From Crotalaria pallida (Eukaryota; Streptophyta; Magnoliopsida; Fabales; Fabaceae): DNA of 64,000 bases. The notes beneath the pieces were generated by a model, which was not told the DNA's origin, searched no databases, and saw only the letters and a program-made list of their open reading frames with translations. This document shows positions 53,494 to 64,000 of this stretch, piece after piece; within the stretch, counting starts at the first letter, position 1; the number at the start of each line of letters is the position of its first letter. The DNA is taken from positions 73,129,290 through 73,193,289 of the forward strand of contig CM075649.1 of assembly GCA_037953625.1 (NCBI GenBank), in the 5' to 3' direction. Both the position numbers and the translations under genes were made by a program.

Positions 53494-53712
53494 ATGGAGT
53501 ATCGGATGGAAGTCACCGTACGAGACTACAGGAACTACAAAGAGAAGATTCGGTATGAGGCTCGGAGGAACTCCACCACTCTCAATGGAGCGGAGCCGAA
53601 ATCTACTAGCAAGGAGGGAATCACAACAAGAAGGGCATCATCTTCGAGAGCAAAGAGAGGAAGCAAGAGGAAGAAGGAACTTCACCCAACTGTTTTCAAT
53701 AGGATAGTTTAA
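53494..53712 (+). CDS. Short basic ORF in LTR B (5'), function unknown
   Basis: 72 codons from ATG (MEYRMEVTVRDYRNYKEKIR…) with a lysine/arginine-rich end (SSRAKRGSKRKKELHP). The ATG follows an acceptor-like caacgggcag directly. It resembles the position of the family-A LTR ORF, near the LTR end, but not its sequence. The 3' LTR copy (60743-60961) differs by about five or six residues, and all the base differences I see in the frame change amino acids, so there is no sign of constraint since insertion. It may not be translated. Confidence 0.3.
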   Translation: MEYRMEVTVRDYRNYKEKIRYEARRNSTTLNGAEPKSTSKEGITTRRASSSRAKRGSKRKKELHPTVFNRIV

Positions 53713-54106
53713 GGATAGTGTGGTCAGATTAGGTTGTGATGATTGTTGAGTTAAGGATTACCAAAGTGATGAACCAATTGTGTAACCCATCATATTTTGA
53801 AACATGCCCTACTTTTGTGCAACCTTGCGAGGAATGTTTAAGGTCCTTTTTGATGTAATGCAAGTAACTACTTTTGAATTGAAACCCAACCATTTTCCTT
53901 GATGAATGTTTTTGGAAACCCAAATGAATAAGTTTTGATTTTAGTAACAACTCGATTTTCAAAAGAAGTGTTGAAGAATGTTAAGAACTCTCCAATAATG
54001 TTTACAAACGCTTCAACAATGTTTAAAAGAAAAATTGGCCTCATATTTTACAACCTAAATGAAATAAAGTTGGTTATTTTCAAGTTACGAAAATCGGGCT
54101 GTTACA

Positions 54107-55400
54107 GAATGGTATCAGAGCTTATGGTAATCCTTAGTGGCCTTAAGCATGGGCTTACATGCTTTGCTTGTATGACTCTGTGTGTTTGCTAGTGTAAGGG
54201 TAGGAGCATAAGATTAGATCCTCATCTTTCTAGAATGTAAGATTTGTGGCTTAGTATCAACCATGTTAGTTTAAGCACCACTTTGATCGAGTTAGTATAA
54301 GGCCTTGCTCATCCTGTAGTCTAAAAGGACATAGATTAAGTAGAGAGTGAATGGATTGAGATCCCTTAGCCTTGATGTTTCGATAGTGTTTGATAAATCC
54401 CAGTTTGTTGGCTTAGGTGTACCCTTGTTCAAAGAGTAGTCGGTACCATTGAGGAAATAGGATGTTATCTCTAAATTCCCGTGCTTGTTAAATTGCTTCA
54501 ACAAAGCAGTTACTGTTGTTCAAATTCGAACCTTTTCTTTATGAGCCTTACCATTCACCCGTAGTCTTATTAGCCCCTTTTAAGACATCTTAGTCCAAAT
54601 AGTGGGACTAGAAGTGCCATAGTTACCTAGATAGTTTAGGCTTGAACGCTTAAGGATGGATTAATGGTTTAAGTTAAGTAAGAGTGTAAGGCCATAGTGT
54701 ATTTAGTTATAAGTTTGATCAAAGTTGGGGAGCTACAAGGAAGAAAAGAGATGTATGTTACTAGTTATTAGAGGAAATTTGAGGATTAGGATCGCCTTAT
54801 ACCATAACTAGAGGTTTAGATGATGAAAGTGATAGGCCTGATGGATGTGTAGGATGAATCTAATGAGAAAAGTGGGGTTGTTTTGAGGAAGTAAATAAAC
54901 CTGAGTTGTAATAGAATTCCCTTAAGTTAGAGAAATGATAGACGAAAAGTCTCAGAATTAGAAGGAGAATTAAAAGAAGGAGTGATTATTGTGAGTTAGT
55001 GAGAACCCGAGTTGTAGAGAAGAGTAAATATCTAAGGACTTTAGATAAAATCCCACGCTTTTGGAGATGTTTGAATTTTGTTTGCTTGATTTTCCCTAAG
55101 TCCATACCTATGGTCGGACTCTATGTGACGACGATTAGCTAAGGGAGCGACGCCTTCTTCGGTTAGTCTGATGGACTTGATCCGATTCGACACGCAAGCG
55201 GTTATGTGAGTCCAACTTCTTCGCTAGAGAGCAACCAACAAGGATCATGACAAGGTGAATTAGACCAGTGAAAGGGAACATGGCCACGCAGCGAAACGAG
55301 AGTTTTCTTATGGAAATCAAAGTGACGTTAGAATTTTGTGCCCTACTGCCCAATCCACAACATATTTCTCCGGGACGAGAAATCTTTAAGTTGGGGAGAA
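54107..55400 (+). other. Non-coding interior of element B
   Basis: 1,294 bp between primer site and 3' LTR. No frame longer than about 70 codons exists, and none resembles gag, protease, RT, RNase H or integrase. The interior ends with the purine tract aagttggggagaa (55388-55400). No remnant of coding sequence is visible, so the element may never have carried genes in this form. Confidence 0.8.
54110..54121 (+). other. tRNA-iMet primer binding site of element B
   Basis: TGGTATCAGAGC lies three bases after the LTR end (54106). Confidence 0.93.
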
Positions 55401-58400
55401 TGTAACACCCCGCAAATTCCTCGTATTGAATTAAAATACTAAAGAAATTTATTTTGAGAAAAGTAATTTCGAAAGAGTATTTTCTTAAATAATTTTCTTA
55501 ATTCACGTTTTCAAAGTAATGAATGATTTTTTTTAGGAATGTTTTTCATGAAATACTAATATGAGTTTTAGAAATTGAGTTTTGGAAAAAGGTCTATGTG
55601 TTTGATATTTTTATAAAAATATTTGTGATTTTTGTGTGAGTCATTTTCTAATGAAAAAGAATTATTTTCTATTCATATGTGTGTATGTGTACACGGTTTT
55701 GGTATGTATGTCTATGCTTAGGATTACATGAAAATTTGATTAGTAGAAAAATACAATGCATGAATGTGTGTTTAACTGTGTGATTCGTGTATATATGTGT
55801 ATGAGTATGTGACGTGTATGTGCATGTATGTGTATATGTGTGTGTGTAACGTATGAGTGTGTATGAGGGGGGAAGCCTAGAATTTCCTAAGTAATGGACA
55901 AGAAACCAAGTTGTAACCAAGACTAAACTAAGTTAGTGAAAAACCCTAACCAATAGCCAACTAGTCATTAAGCCTAAAGTGACCCCTAAAATCTAACCTA
56001 TGCTACCTTGTCCCCTTGAAAATGATAACCTCCACACATACAACAAAGTGAGTTGCCAAAATTGCCCCTCCCATTTACACCCATGGCCGAACATACAAGG
56101 GAAAAAGAGGAAATGTACGAATTTCCTATATAAGACATACACCTTAGTTTATTTCCATTCATTCACTTTCATTCTTTCATTTCCCTTCATTTCCCATACA
56201 CATTTGTTGAGAGCAAAATCAAAGCTCTCAACACATAGAGAAATAGAGAGGGAGGCCGTGAGTGAGAAGAAGAAAGAGGGAGAAGTCCAAACCAAAACCT
56301 AAGTCTTTCTTTGATGATCCAAGACCTTAGAAGTTTGAAGATCAACCTTTTCTTTGGTGGGTATCTCGAATGAACATGAAGAAATTGTAATAATGTAGAT
56401 TTTCTTTTAATTTTGTAATTTTCCTTTCTTTTCTTCTTTTGCATGTCTTATTTTATGTTTGATCATGAACTTTTAAAGCTTAAAGGAACTTATAAACGTC
56501 TAACTAATGGACTTCATAACTCAATTAAGGTCTTCATGAAAGATCTTAAATTTTTTCAACATAAATCCTAAAGATCTAAAGGTTTGTTGAGATTTTTGTA
56601 AAGTTTAAAGCAAACCTCTTTGCATGTTAATTTTTCAAGCTTAAATGATGAGCACAAGTATGTTTGTGCTTGATCATGGATTTTCAAGCTTAAAGGTACT
56701 TGTAAATGTCTAACTAACGGATTTCATAGCTCGTTTAAAGTTTTTCATAAGGAATCCAAAAGCTTTTCAAACTAAATCTTCTAAATCAAAAGGTTTGACG
56801 GGATTTTTGTAAAGTTTAAAGTAAATCTCTTTGTATGTTGAATTTTCTTTCTTAAACCGTGATTTAAAGATGTATTGGTGCTGCATGTTGATTTGTTGAT
56901 GATCTTGATGATTTAAGTTCATGCATGTGTTAATTAACCTTTGATCTTGAATTTTTAGGAATAAATGAACTTATAAAACCCTAGATCAAGAGCCAAATGA
57001 TTCGGCCTTGACTAGATCAAGGAGTCTTGATGCTTTTTTTTATTTAATTCAAGTCATTGCATGTTAATCTTATGATTAGAAAAGTTGATTTGAGTGGTTG
57101 AAAGTGTTTGATTTTAACTTGATCTTAATAAAGCTTTAATTTTGTTTTGATCTTTGAATAGTTTGGTTCTTGAATTCTTTTCATGAAATTTATAAATAAA
57201 AAGTTTTGATTTTGTGTTGATCTATGGACAAGTCTTTAGTTTTAATACATGCATGTTGTTTTTGAACCAAAAAGATTTAATCCCTCTTCATTTCATGCCA
57301 CGGTTTTGACCACTTCTTACTCAAAATGATTTTATCTTTGATTTATGTCATTATGATTGATTCCATGACTTGATCTATAAGATTTAGGTCCATGCATGTG
57401 GTTTTTGAACAAAAAGATTTTATTTCATTAAGGATCACCACGGTTTTGTAAAGGAACCAAAAGAAATGAGTTTTAAAAAGTGAAACCATGATTTGTTTTC
57501 ATGAAAAAGATCCATGCATGTTAATTTCTTTTTTTTATTTAATAATCTTGTGTTTTTGCATGTAGAAAAATGAACCCAGAGACCTTGTTTTGACCATGAT
57601 GACATTCGGCCATGCATGCTAGCTAGACTAGGGTTCTTTTTCAATGAAGTGACATAAAGGGAATAAGTATGTTAAAATAAATTGTTTGAAATTGTGTGGT
57701 GAATGTTTAATTTCTATTCGGTTTTTGATTTAAAAATAAAGGAACTAAATGATTTGAGGGAAAGTGTTGTGTTTAAATGAATCCATATGTGTGTGTATGA
57801 GCATTTGGTTGAAAGTAAAAGAAAGAGTAAATAATTTGGTTGCATGAAAAAGAAAGTAGAATTTAGGTGCTTTAAATAAATCAAGTTGAATTATGTGATT
57901 TAAATTTGTGATGTTTCTTGGATGTCATTCGGCCATACAGTGTAAATATGTCTAGAGAATTTAGTTGCATTAAAATAAACTCATGTAGTGATTTTTGAAA
58001 AAGAATTGAATTGTTGTGTTTGATTTGTATCTTTGTGAGTGAGTGAATGTCTAAGCGTTTGTTTGAAGTGTAAATAAATTAAATGATGAATCAATTACTT
58101 GTACGACTTCATCTATGTAAGTGTTGTTGTGGTTAGATGCTAGTTTATGTTTGAAAAATATTTGAGTGTGTAAATGGCTTCGAAATAAATTGGTTCTAAG
58201 AAAATTCCATTTAATTTAATTGAGATTTTTAAATTAAGTTTATGGCTGTCCAAAGTCTGTTTTATGATAAAGTTTGAGTTTTAAAGTGTTAATTTTGAAT
58301 TAAAGAGTTATTTAAAGTGAAAAGTGTTTTTGAAATGTTTTCGGAGTTTTATCAAAATGATTTTTGTAAAATGATCCTTGGCTGTTCAGAATTAATTAAA

Positions 58401-61359
58401 ATGGTCTTTTAGCTTTAAAAATATGTTCAAGTGATTTAAAGTAAAGCTTTCAAGTGATCTTTAATCTAAGAAAAAGCCGGATTGAAAACGACGAATTTTT
58501 CGGTGTTTTTGAACATATTTAAGGTGCTGTCCAAGGTGGACCAGCAACCAAATAAATTAATTTAAACAGTTTTATTAAATGCTTTCAAATGGTTTTAAAA
58601 TATTTAAAGTGCTAGAAAATGTGGGAATTATTTTGATAAAACAATAGTGTTTTAAGTCTTCGGATTAAGAACGAAAAGTGTCACGAACTAAGAAAAGATT
58701 TTCTTAATACGAGTTAATAAGCTAATCGTATTTTATTTAGTACGAGGAATTTGAAAGACGAGGGATTGGGGCAGCCGGCAGCAAAAGAGGATCCGAGGAG
58801 ACGGTACGCAAGTAATCGCTGGACCTCAGGTGAGAGAGAAGCTTTCCTAAGACACCGTGGTAGTTAGGTGATATATTAGGACGTTCCGTATCATATCAAA
58901 GATCGGAACTAAGTGGTTCGGAGTCAGTAGTATAGTGACAATTGTTTGTGTTGTGTGGCCACTTATACGAAGGTGACAAAGACCACATTGTTATTGTGTG
59001 CTGATTGTGTGTGGATAGCATGTTTATATTTATCTATTTAATTATGCATGCTTATATTGAATACTGTTAATTTAAAATGAGTAACATGTTGAGGGACGTC
59101 TGCTACGTCCTGAATAAGAAAATGAAAAGAAAATAAGTAAATTGATGGAAATAAAGATATAAAGAGAAAGGAATGATGATGAAAGATGTAAGCAGGAAAA
59201 GAAAGAAAGAAAGAAAGAAAGAGTTGAGATTGGGGAAGAGTGAATGATAATGATGAGTTTGAGCCAGAGCTGGGGAGAATGATGTGAATTGAGTGGAGTT
59301 GGGCTCCTTTGTTTTTGTTTCAGACTGAGACTAGTGTTGAGTTGAGCTTGCTCCTCCATTAGCGCTCAGCCCAAAAATTTGATTTTCGAAAAAAGGTTTT
59401 TAAAAAGAGATTTTTGTGAAGAGTTGTGAAAAGAGATTTTTTGAAAAAGGTTGTGAAAGGAAATTTTTGAAAATGGATTTTTGAAAAATGTTTTCGAAAG
59501 GAGATTTTTGACAAGATTTGTGAAAGTATATTTTTGAAAAGGTTTGCGAAAAGAGATTTTTTTTTGGAAAAGATTTGTGAAATGATTATTTTACATGAAA
59601 CATTATTTTTGAAAGGATTTTATAAAAGTGTTTGTGAAACCTTGCTTTTAATAAACACCATTTTTGAAAAGAGTTTGTGAAACAATATTTTTGAAGAAAG
59701 ATTGTGAAACATTATTTTTGGAGAATTTTGTGAAATGAGTTTTTGAGAAAGTTTGTCAAGCATGATTTTTGAGAAAATTATGAAACGAATCTTTTGCGAA
59801 AACTTATGAAAAGCTGTTTTTGAGAAAGGTTGAGAATTGAGACCTGAGTTTCTCGAGGTGATCCCATCTCTGTGCTATGTGGGAATTAATGAGAGAAAGA
59901 CTGTGCCAAGTTAGTGGTCGGGACTCATTGAAGGGATGCACGAAGGATGGGCCGACCTTAGGTTAACTAAAAACAAGATAAAAGACTTTAAAAGACATCT
60001 GCGGTGAGGTATGAGAGCGCGAAGTAGTGGAGAGGAAGGAACCATAAGTATCTGCGGATACTTAGGAGGAGATTGCATTAGGGGAGGACGATGACGGTGA
60101 AACGTCAAGGAGTCTAGAGTATGTTTCTAGGCAGAACGAACTCCACAGGTGGCGTACGAACGTGGTAGGGACTGGGTCCAATACCGTGGTGAGTTCTGCG
60201 GGCCCACTAGAAACATACTGTCGCCCCCTAGATTGCAAATCTAGAACAGTGAGAGGGACTGGAGTGGGGTATCTTGATTGCCACTGTGAGATAGTGTGCC
60301 TTGATATATATATGAATTGAATTGAATTGATATGATTTGAGGCTGAGTCTTCCTGGTCTGGGACCATTTGAGTGTGAGACAGCTATCGTGCCCGCACGGT
60401 AAAGGTCCTGTACTCCTGTTTGCTTCCGACTAGGTTGGGTGGATAACCGAGGAGATGTAGACGTGAGTGATAGCCAAGAATGAATGAATATTTTGAGGAT
60501 ATCTTAAAGTACCCCAATCATTAAAGATTGTGAATTGATAAGACTGAATGAAAAGAGAAACATAGTTATGAGAGAAGGAAATGAAAGAGGATAACAATTG
60601 TGTGCTTGTGAGTGGCATTGTATGTTGTATGGTCCTATTATCTTGCCTATCGTAATCCCACACCGTCGACGATGCGTCGTTCGGATCGCTTACTCTCTCC
60701 TATTCGTTGGCATATCGGTGCTGCTGATATCTCAACGGGCAGATGGAGTATCGGATGGAAGTCACCGTACGAGGCTACATGAACTACAAAGAGAAGATTC
60801 GGTATGAGTCTCGGAGGAACTCCACCACTCTCAATGGAGCGGAGCCGAAATCTACTAGCAAGGAGGGAATCACAACAAGAAGGGCATCATCTTCGAGAGC
60901 AAAGAGAGGACGCAAGAGGAAGAAGGAACTTCACCCAACTGTTTTCAATAAGATAGTTTAAGGATAGTGTGGTCAGATTAGGTTGTGATGATTGTTGAGT
61001 TAAGGATTACCAAAGTGATGAACCAATTGTGTAACCCATCTTATTTTGAAACATGCCCTACTTTTGTGCAACTTTGCGAGGAATGTTTAAGGTCCTTTTT
61101 GATGTAATGCAAGTAACTACTTTTTAATTGAAACCCAACCATTTTCCTTGATGAATGTTTTTGGAAACCCAAATGAATAAGTTTTGATTTTAGTAACAAC
61201 TCGATTTTCAAAAGAAGTGTTGAAGAATGTTAAGAACTCTCCAATAATGTTTACAAACGCTTCAACAATGTTTAAAAAAAAATAAATTTGTCCTCATTTT
61301 TTACAACCTAAATGAAATAAAGTTGGTTATTTTCAAGTTACGAAAATCGGGCTGTTACA
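55401..61359 (+). repeat. 3' LTR of element B
   Basis: This is the complete 5,959-bp LTR, from TGTAACACCCCGCAAATTCC to AAAATCGGGCTGTTACA. It shows the sequence missing from the interrupted 5' LTR (56681-56817). Features mirror the 5' copy: TATA-like ctatataag 56126-56134, TG-rich tract (about 55670-55867), GAAA-rich microsatellite near 59200, TTTGTGAAA array (59374-59829), inverted repeat (60118-60244) and short ORF (60743-60961). Two shared segments are shorter here, near 57480 and 60597. Confidence 0.9.
60743..60961 (+). CDS. Short basic ORF in LTR B (3'), function unknown
   Basis: 72-codon counterpart of 53494-53712 with the same ATG and stop positions (MEYRMEVTVRGYMNYKEKIR…). Differences from the 5' copy are all replacements. 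Translation is not shown; no family recognised. Confidence 0.3.
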   Translation: MEYRMEVTVRGYMNYKEKIRYESRRNSTTLNGAEPKSTSKEGITTRRASSSRAKRGRKRKKELHPTVFNKIV

Positions 61360-61939
61360 AATCTCGTAAAAGAAATTAAACTAGACAATTTTTCATGGGT
61401 TAAATTTACAAAAAGTAAAGTATATGCATGCATGATACATATTCAAGAAAGATAGAACAAAAAAATAGAACGAAAAAAAAAAGAATAAAGATGAATGCAA
61501 AGATGAAAGATAAAAAAATAAAATATATCCATGTCATATATAATGATTTGGAAAGCTTGTAAAATTGAGGATAATGGTAAACTTGTAAAACTGAGGATAA
61601 TGATAAACTTGTAAAATTGAGGATAATGATTTCACATGCAGATAAGATAATAATTAAATAAATTTTAATAATTTATTTAATTTCAAATTGTGATTTTGTT
61701 TGGAGATAATGATTATCTACCTACAAATGCTCTGGTGAGAGGAAAACTTCAACAACAAACGTGGTGCCTCGAAAATTTCTCCGACTAATATGGTGCCTCG
61801 AAAATTTTTCCAACAAACGTGGTGTCTCGAATAGGCGTCTTTTTATATAAGGACAGTAGATTATGAAAATATAATATATCTATATAATAAGATAGTTTTG
61901 ATTGCCTAAACCCGTGCGATGCACGAGATTAAAGTCTTT
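61360..61939. other. Sequence between B and LTR M: simple repeats, no gene
   Basis: AT-rich sequence. It has three tandem copies of 'cttgtaaaattgaggataatg' (about 61556-61630), then three copies of 'ggtg(c/t)ctcgaa' (about 61761-61832), and a GC inverted repeat cccgtgcgatgcacgag (about 61912-61928). The motif type in the last recurs at 22524. No protein frame. Confidence 0.5.
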
Positions 61940-62331
61940 TGTAACATCCCGAATTTTAATTCCAAGGATAATTAGAATAATAGTAAGATTAGAAAAATGA
62001 AAATTATGCTAAATGTGAGACCCTCAATTTAGGCCCAATTTATTTGTATTACTATCTTTATTTTTAATATAACTAATTTATTAATGATTTATGGTACTTT
62101 GGTTTCTTTTGAAAGTATTGGAATTTAATTTTATATATATATATATACGTGATATATATACATAGGTATGTAATAAAATATTTTCCTTGAATAATTCTAA
62201 ATATAAATTTTTGCATGAAAATATATTATTAAGTATAGTATTTTATTATTAAAGTGTTATTGGATTTATGTTTGGAATGGAAATTTTTTTGAAGGGTTAT
62301 AGTATTATAACTTCAAAAATTCATATCTTTT
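61940..62331 (+). mobile_element. Start of LTR M, cut by LTR D
   Basis: It begins TGTAACATCCCGAATTTTAA and continues as AT-rich U3-like sequence until TGTGACACCC of LTR D at 62332. The remainder would lie beyond the window. Assignment rests on the LTR start and the abrupt break. Confidence 0.6.
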
Positions 62332-64000
62332 TGTGACACCCTTCCGAATTACCCAAATATAATATAGTAATTAAGCTTTCATATTGGATAATATATGGAC
62401 TTGTGAGTGTTAAGAAAATATGGAAAATAAAATTTTCTTTTAAAGCGGGTGCACAAATCGTCATTTGGAATTCTTGGAGAATAAACTTTAAACCATTTCA
62501 AAACATTTGTATCGAGTTCGGCGATCTCTAAAACCTTTTCACAAATAGGATAACATTCGCTCTTTTGAAACATCCTTGTATCATACGAGTAATCAAAGTT
62601 ACCCATGCTTTGTTCGATAAATCTGATACCATCAAATAATGTTTATAGCCGAGCTCTTAAAGAGATTAAATCAGAGTAAAGCGGAATTTATCGGACTATG
62701 CGATTTAATGATAAGATAAACATAGGTTTTTAATATATATATGAAGAGTAGTGAGTACATAGTCCCATGATCAAAATCTCCAAGATCCAAAATATACAAG
62801 CCCATAAACAGATCTACATAGTAGTGTATCTAAACCCCTAGAGTACTCCAAAAGTATATCTACAATATATGTACATATCCAAAACATAAACTCCAAGGGT
62901 GATCACGTAGATCTGGCATCATCAGAGGTAGTAGTAGTGATAGCAGCAGTCTCCAAGAAACATAAGTAGTAAGGTAGTAGCATCATCATCAACACAGCAG
63001 CAGCAGCAAGTCTCCTCCACAGCATCCACACATCGAATCCACCGATCCTCATCACATACCATATGCATATACCTAGGGATCATCGTCCCTCCAATCACTC
63101 CCAGTAGAATGCATGACAGGCTCGCTCCCACTCTCGTCCTCCACCGGATCCTCCTCGATCTCATCCGAGGGAGAGTGTACCCTACCACTGGGTACCGGGT
63201 CAGGTGATGGTGAAACCCTGACTGGGCTCCTCGGATCAGAAGGGGGAGTCTCCTCGCGGACGACTCTCGAAGTAAAAGGGTGAGAGCGGGTAGGTCGAAA
63301 ACGAAAACTATGGTAAGAGCGAGCTGGTCGCGTGGGAGGTGGTCCATGGTAAGTGTAAAACGGGGGTACATGCATAGTGTATATGATGGGAATCCTAAAC
63401 CTACGAGGACGGAATCGGATCAACGGGTTCGGGTGGTAGAAGGTAACCTCTACCTCTCCCTCAAACACCGCGCGATGGTCCTCATAGATCCATATGCCAC
63501 TAGGAAGTGGCCGGATCTCGATGCAAGCAATGTAACGAGACATCACCTACAAGGGCATAGGGGTAAGCAATTCTATACACATAATCAATAGAGAATAAAT
63601 TGTGCAATATGAATATGTAAATATGCATCAATTAACAACAATCACATATAACACTTAGCAGTTAATGGATGCACATAGGATGCTCACACTTATTTCATTT
63701 ATCACAATTAATTTAAATGAGTGGCATGATGCATGACTTTAGCTCTCAAACCTATCTCCATAATACTATGTCACTCTCTGACGTCCATCCCTGACAACCC
63801 AGAACTCAACAGTGCGTTGTATTCCTAGGTATACAACAATTCGTACATTCACCTAGAATGTACACGACAAGCTTGGTATGCATGCCACCCGAGCATATCC
63901 CGTGATCCAAACGGACCGTCATCCAAACGGTATAACCATATCGGCATCCACTCAGCCGACCACGTCAACGACGTGTCATCAAGCAAGCGTATTGGCACTC
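62332..64000 (-). mobile_element. Partial LTR D, family-A-like, minus strand
   Basis: On the minus strand it ends …GGAAGGGTGTCACA at 62332. It corresponds to the last ~1.65 kb of the family-A LTR, but is clearly more diverged than the two A copies are from each other. No primer site follows, so it is a 3' or solo LTR. It contains the LTR ORF (63073-63543), the acceptor cccttgtag|gtgATG (near 63547) and the hairpin cluster (63818-64000). It continues past the window end. Confidence 0.88.
63073..63543 (-). CDS. LTR-encoded ORF, uninterrupted (LTR D), novel family
   Basis: 156 codons from ATG at 63543, two bases after the acceptor. The protein has an N-terminal part with MSRYIACIEIRPLPSG and WIYEDHRAVF, an Arg-rich run (RFRPRRFRIP), a Tyr/Pro segment (HVPPFYTYHGPPPTRP), another Arg-rich stretch, a Ser/Pro part (VRVSPSPDPVPSG) and an acidic tail (SDEIEEDPVEDESGSE). 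There is no signal peptide or membrane segment. Compared with family A I count 16 silent and 10 replacement differences over about 155 codons (two replacements are private to one A copy), an excess of silent change that suggests past protein-level constraint. Function unknown; I recognise no domain. Confidence 0.6.
   Translation of the reverse strand: MSRYIACIEIRPLPSGIWIYEDHRAVFEGEVEVTFYHPNPLIRFRPRRFRIPIIYTMHVPPFYTYHGPPPTRPARSYHSFRFRPTRSHPFTSRVVREETPPSDPRSPVRVSPSPDPVPSGRVHSPSDEIEEDPVEDESGSEPVMHSTGSDWRDDDP

Larger units (their letters stand above)
49422..54106 (+). repeat. 5' LTR of element B, second part
   Basis: It resumes at the point matching 56818 and ends CGGGCTGTTACA at 54106. The first ~2 kb are AT-rich with no signal I recognise. 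It then holds a stem GTTCCG…CGGAAC (about 51582-51610), TTTGTGAAA-type repeats (52075-52530), a long inverted repeat (52819-52920) and a short basic ORF (53494-53712). The opposite-strand frames near 51773-53414 are low-complexity or repeat-derived and are not supported as genes. Confidence 0.85.
33458..61359 (+). mobile_element. Element B: large non-autonomous LTR retrotransposon (LARD-like), split by family A
   Basis: The 5' LTR occupies 33458-34738 and 49422-54106, the interior 54107-55400, and the 3' LTR 55401-61359 (5,959 bp). Both LTRs run TGTAACACCCCGCAAATTCC … AAAATCGGGCTGTTACA. The interior is only 1,294 bp and encodes nothing recognisable. Flanks AATTT (33453-33457) and AATCT (61360-61364) are a likely 5-bp target duplication with one change. 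The pattern of long LTRs, a primer site, a purine tract and no genes fits a LARD, which would need proteins from an autonomous relative. The 5' LTR was later invaded by the family-A array. Confidence 0.85.

Noticed and set aside
61912..61928. Helitron 3'-end hairpin (also at 22524-22543)
   Set aside because: No CTRR terminus follows at the expected distance and no matching 5' TC end was found; the inverted repeat alone is too weak.

Overview
This is repeat-dominated plant nuclear DNA, most likely from a eudicot and probably a legume. That call rests on the Tekay/Del-type Ty3/gypsy elements with very long LTRs that begin TGTAACA, a Sirevirus-type Ty1/copia element, a CACTA transposon carrying host exons, and intron/exon signals typical of dicots. 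I found no intact host gene, tRNA or rRNA. Almost every base can be placed in a mobile element, and the elements are nested in each other.

Layout. 1-3103: partial minus-strand LTR (family G), inserted in the 3' LTR of element E. 3104-16960: minus-strand Ty3/gypsy element E, with most of its pol lost and replaced by the first 940 bases of a family-A-like LTR (5526-6463). Its 5' LTR is split by F (8512-14421), a complete gag-only Sirevirus with a perfect 5-bp target duplication (CATTT). 16961-19517: the rest of a plus-strand LTR, H. 19518-22299 and 31426-31660: pieces of a minus-strand LTR-like sequence, J, split by a 9.1-kb CACTA transposon (22300-31425, target duplication CTA). The CACTA element carries exons of a DUF1218 membrane-protein gene and of an ACT-domain STY-type kinase gene, and is itself interrupted by a solo LTR, I (22772-26022, target duplication ACCTT). 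31661-33392: degenerate copia-like LTR K. 33458-61359: element B, with LTRs of about 6 kb and only 1.3 kb of non-coding interior. Its 5' LTR is split by a tandem family-A array (34739-49421): truncated pol, LTR, full gag-pol, LTR. 61940-62331: start of LTR M, cut by a minus-strand family-A-like LTR, D (62332-64000).

How the parts work. Family A carries one open 1,444-codon gag-protease-RT-RNase H-integrase-chromodomain frame between 3.55-kb LTRs. Transcription should start just after the TATA box inside the LTR. Several LTR families also show a consistent 5' splice donor and, 1.3-2 kb later, a 3' acceptor, so I infer a spliced leader inside the LTR. In A and D the acceptor is followed after two bases by the ATG of an LTR-encoded ORF of 156 codons. 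It is open in D and has one stop in A, and its silent changes exceed replacement changes.

The most interesting signal crosses families. Short palindromes occur in pairs whose centres lie 19-22 bp apart (two DNA turns), in U3 and in the putative leader intron. The palindrome sequence differs between families (CTCGAG, ACCGGT, ATCGAT, GCTTAAGC, or a TCCCRGA core with variable arms) while the geometry is constant. Other LTR arrays show stem arms that co-vary around a fixed loop. I know no named system that explains this.
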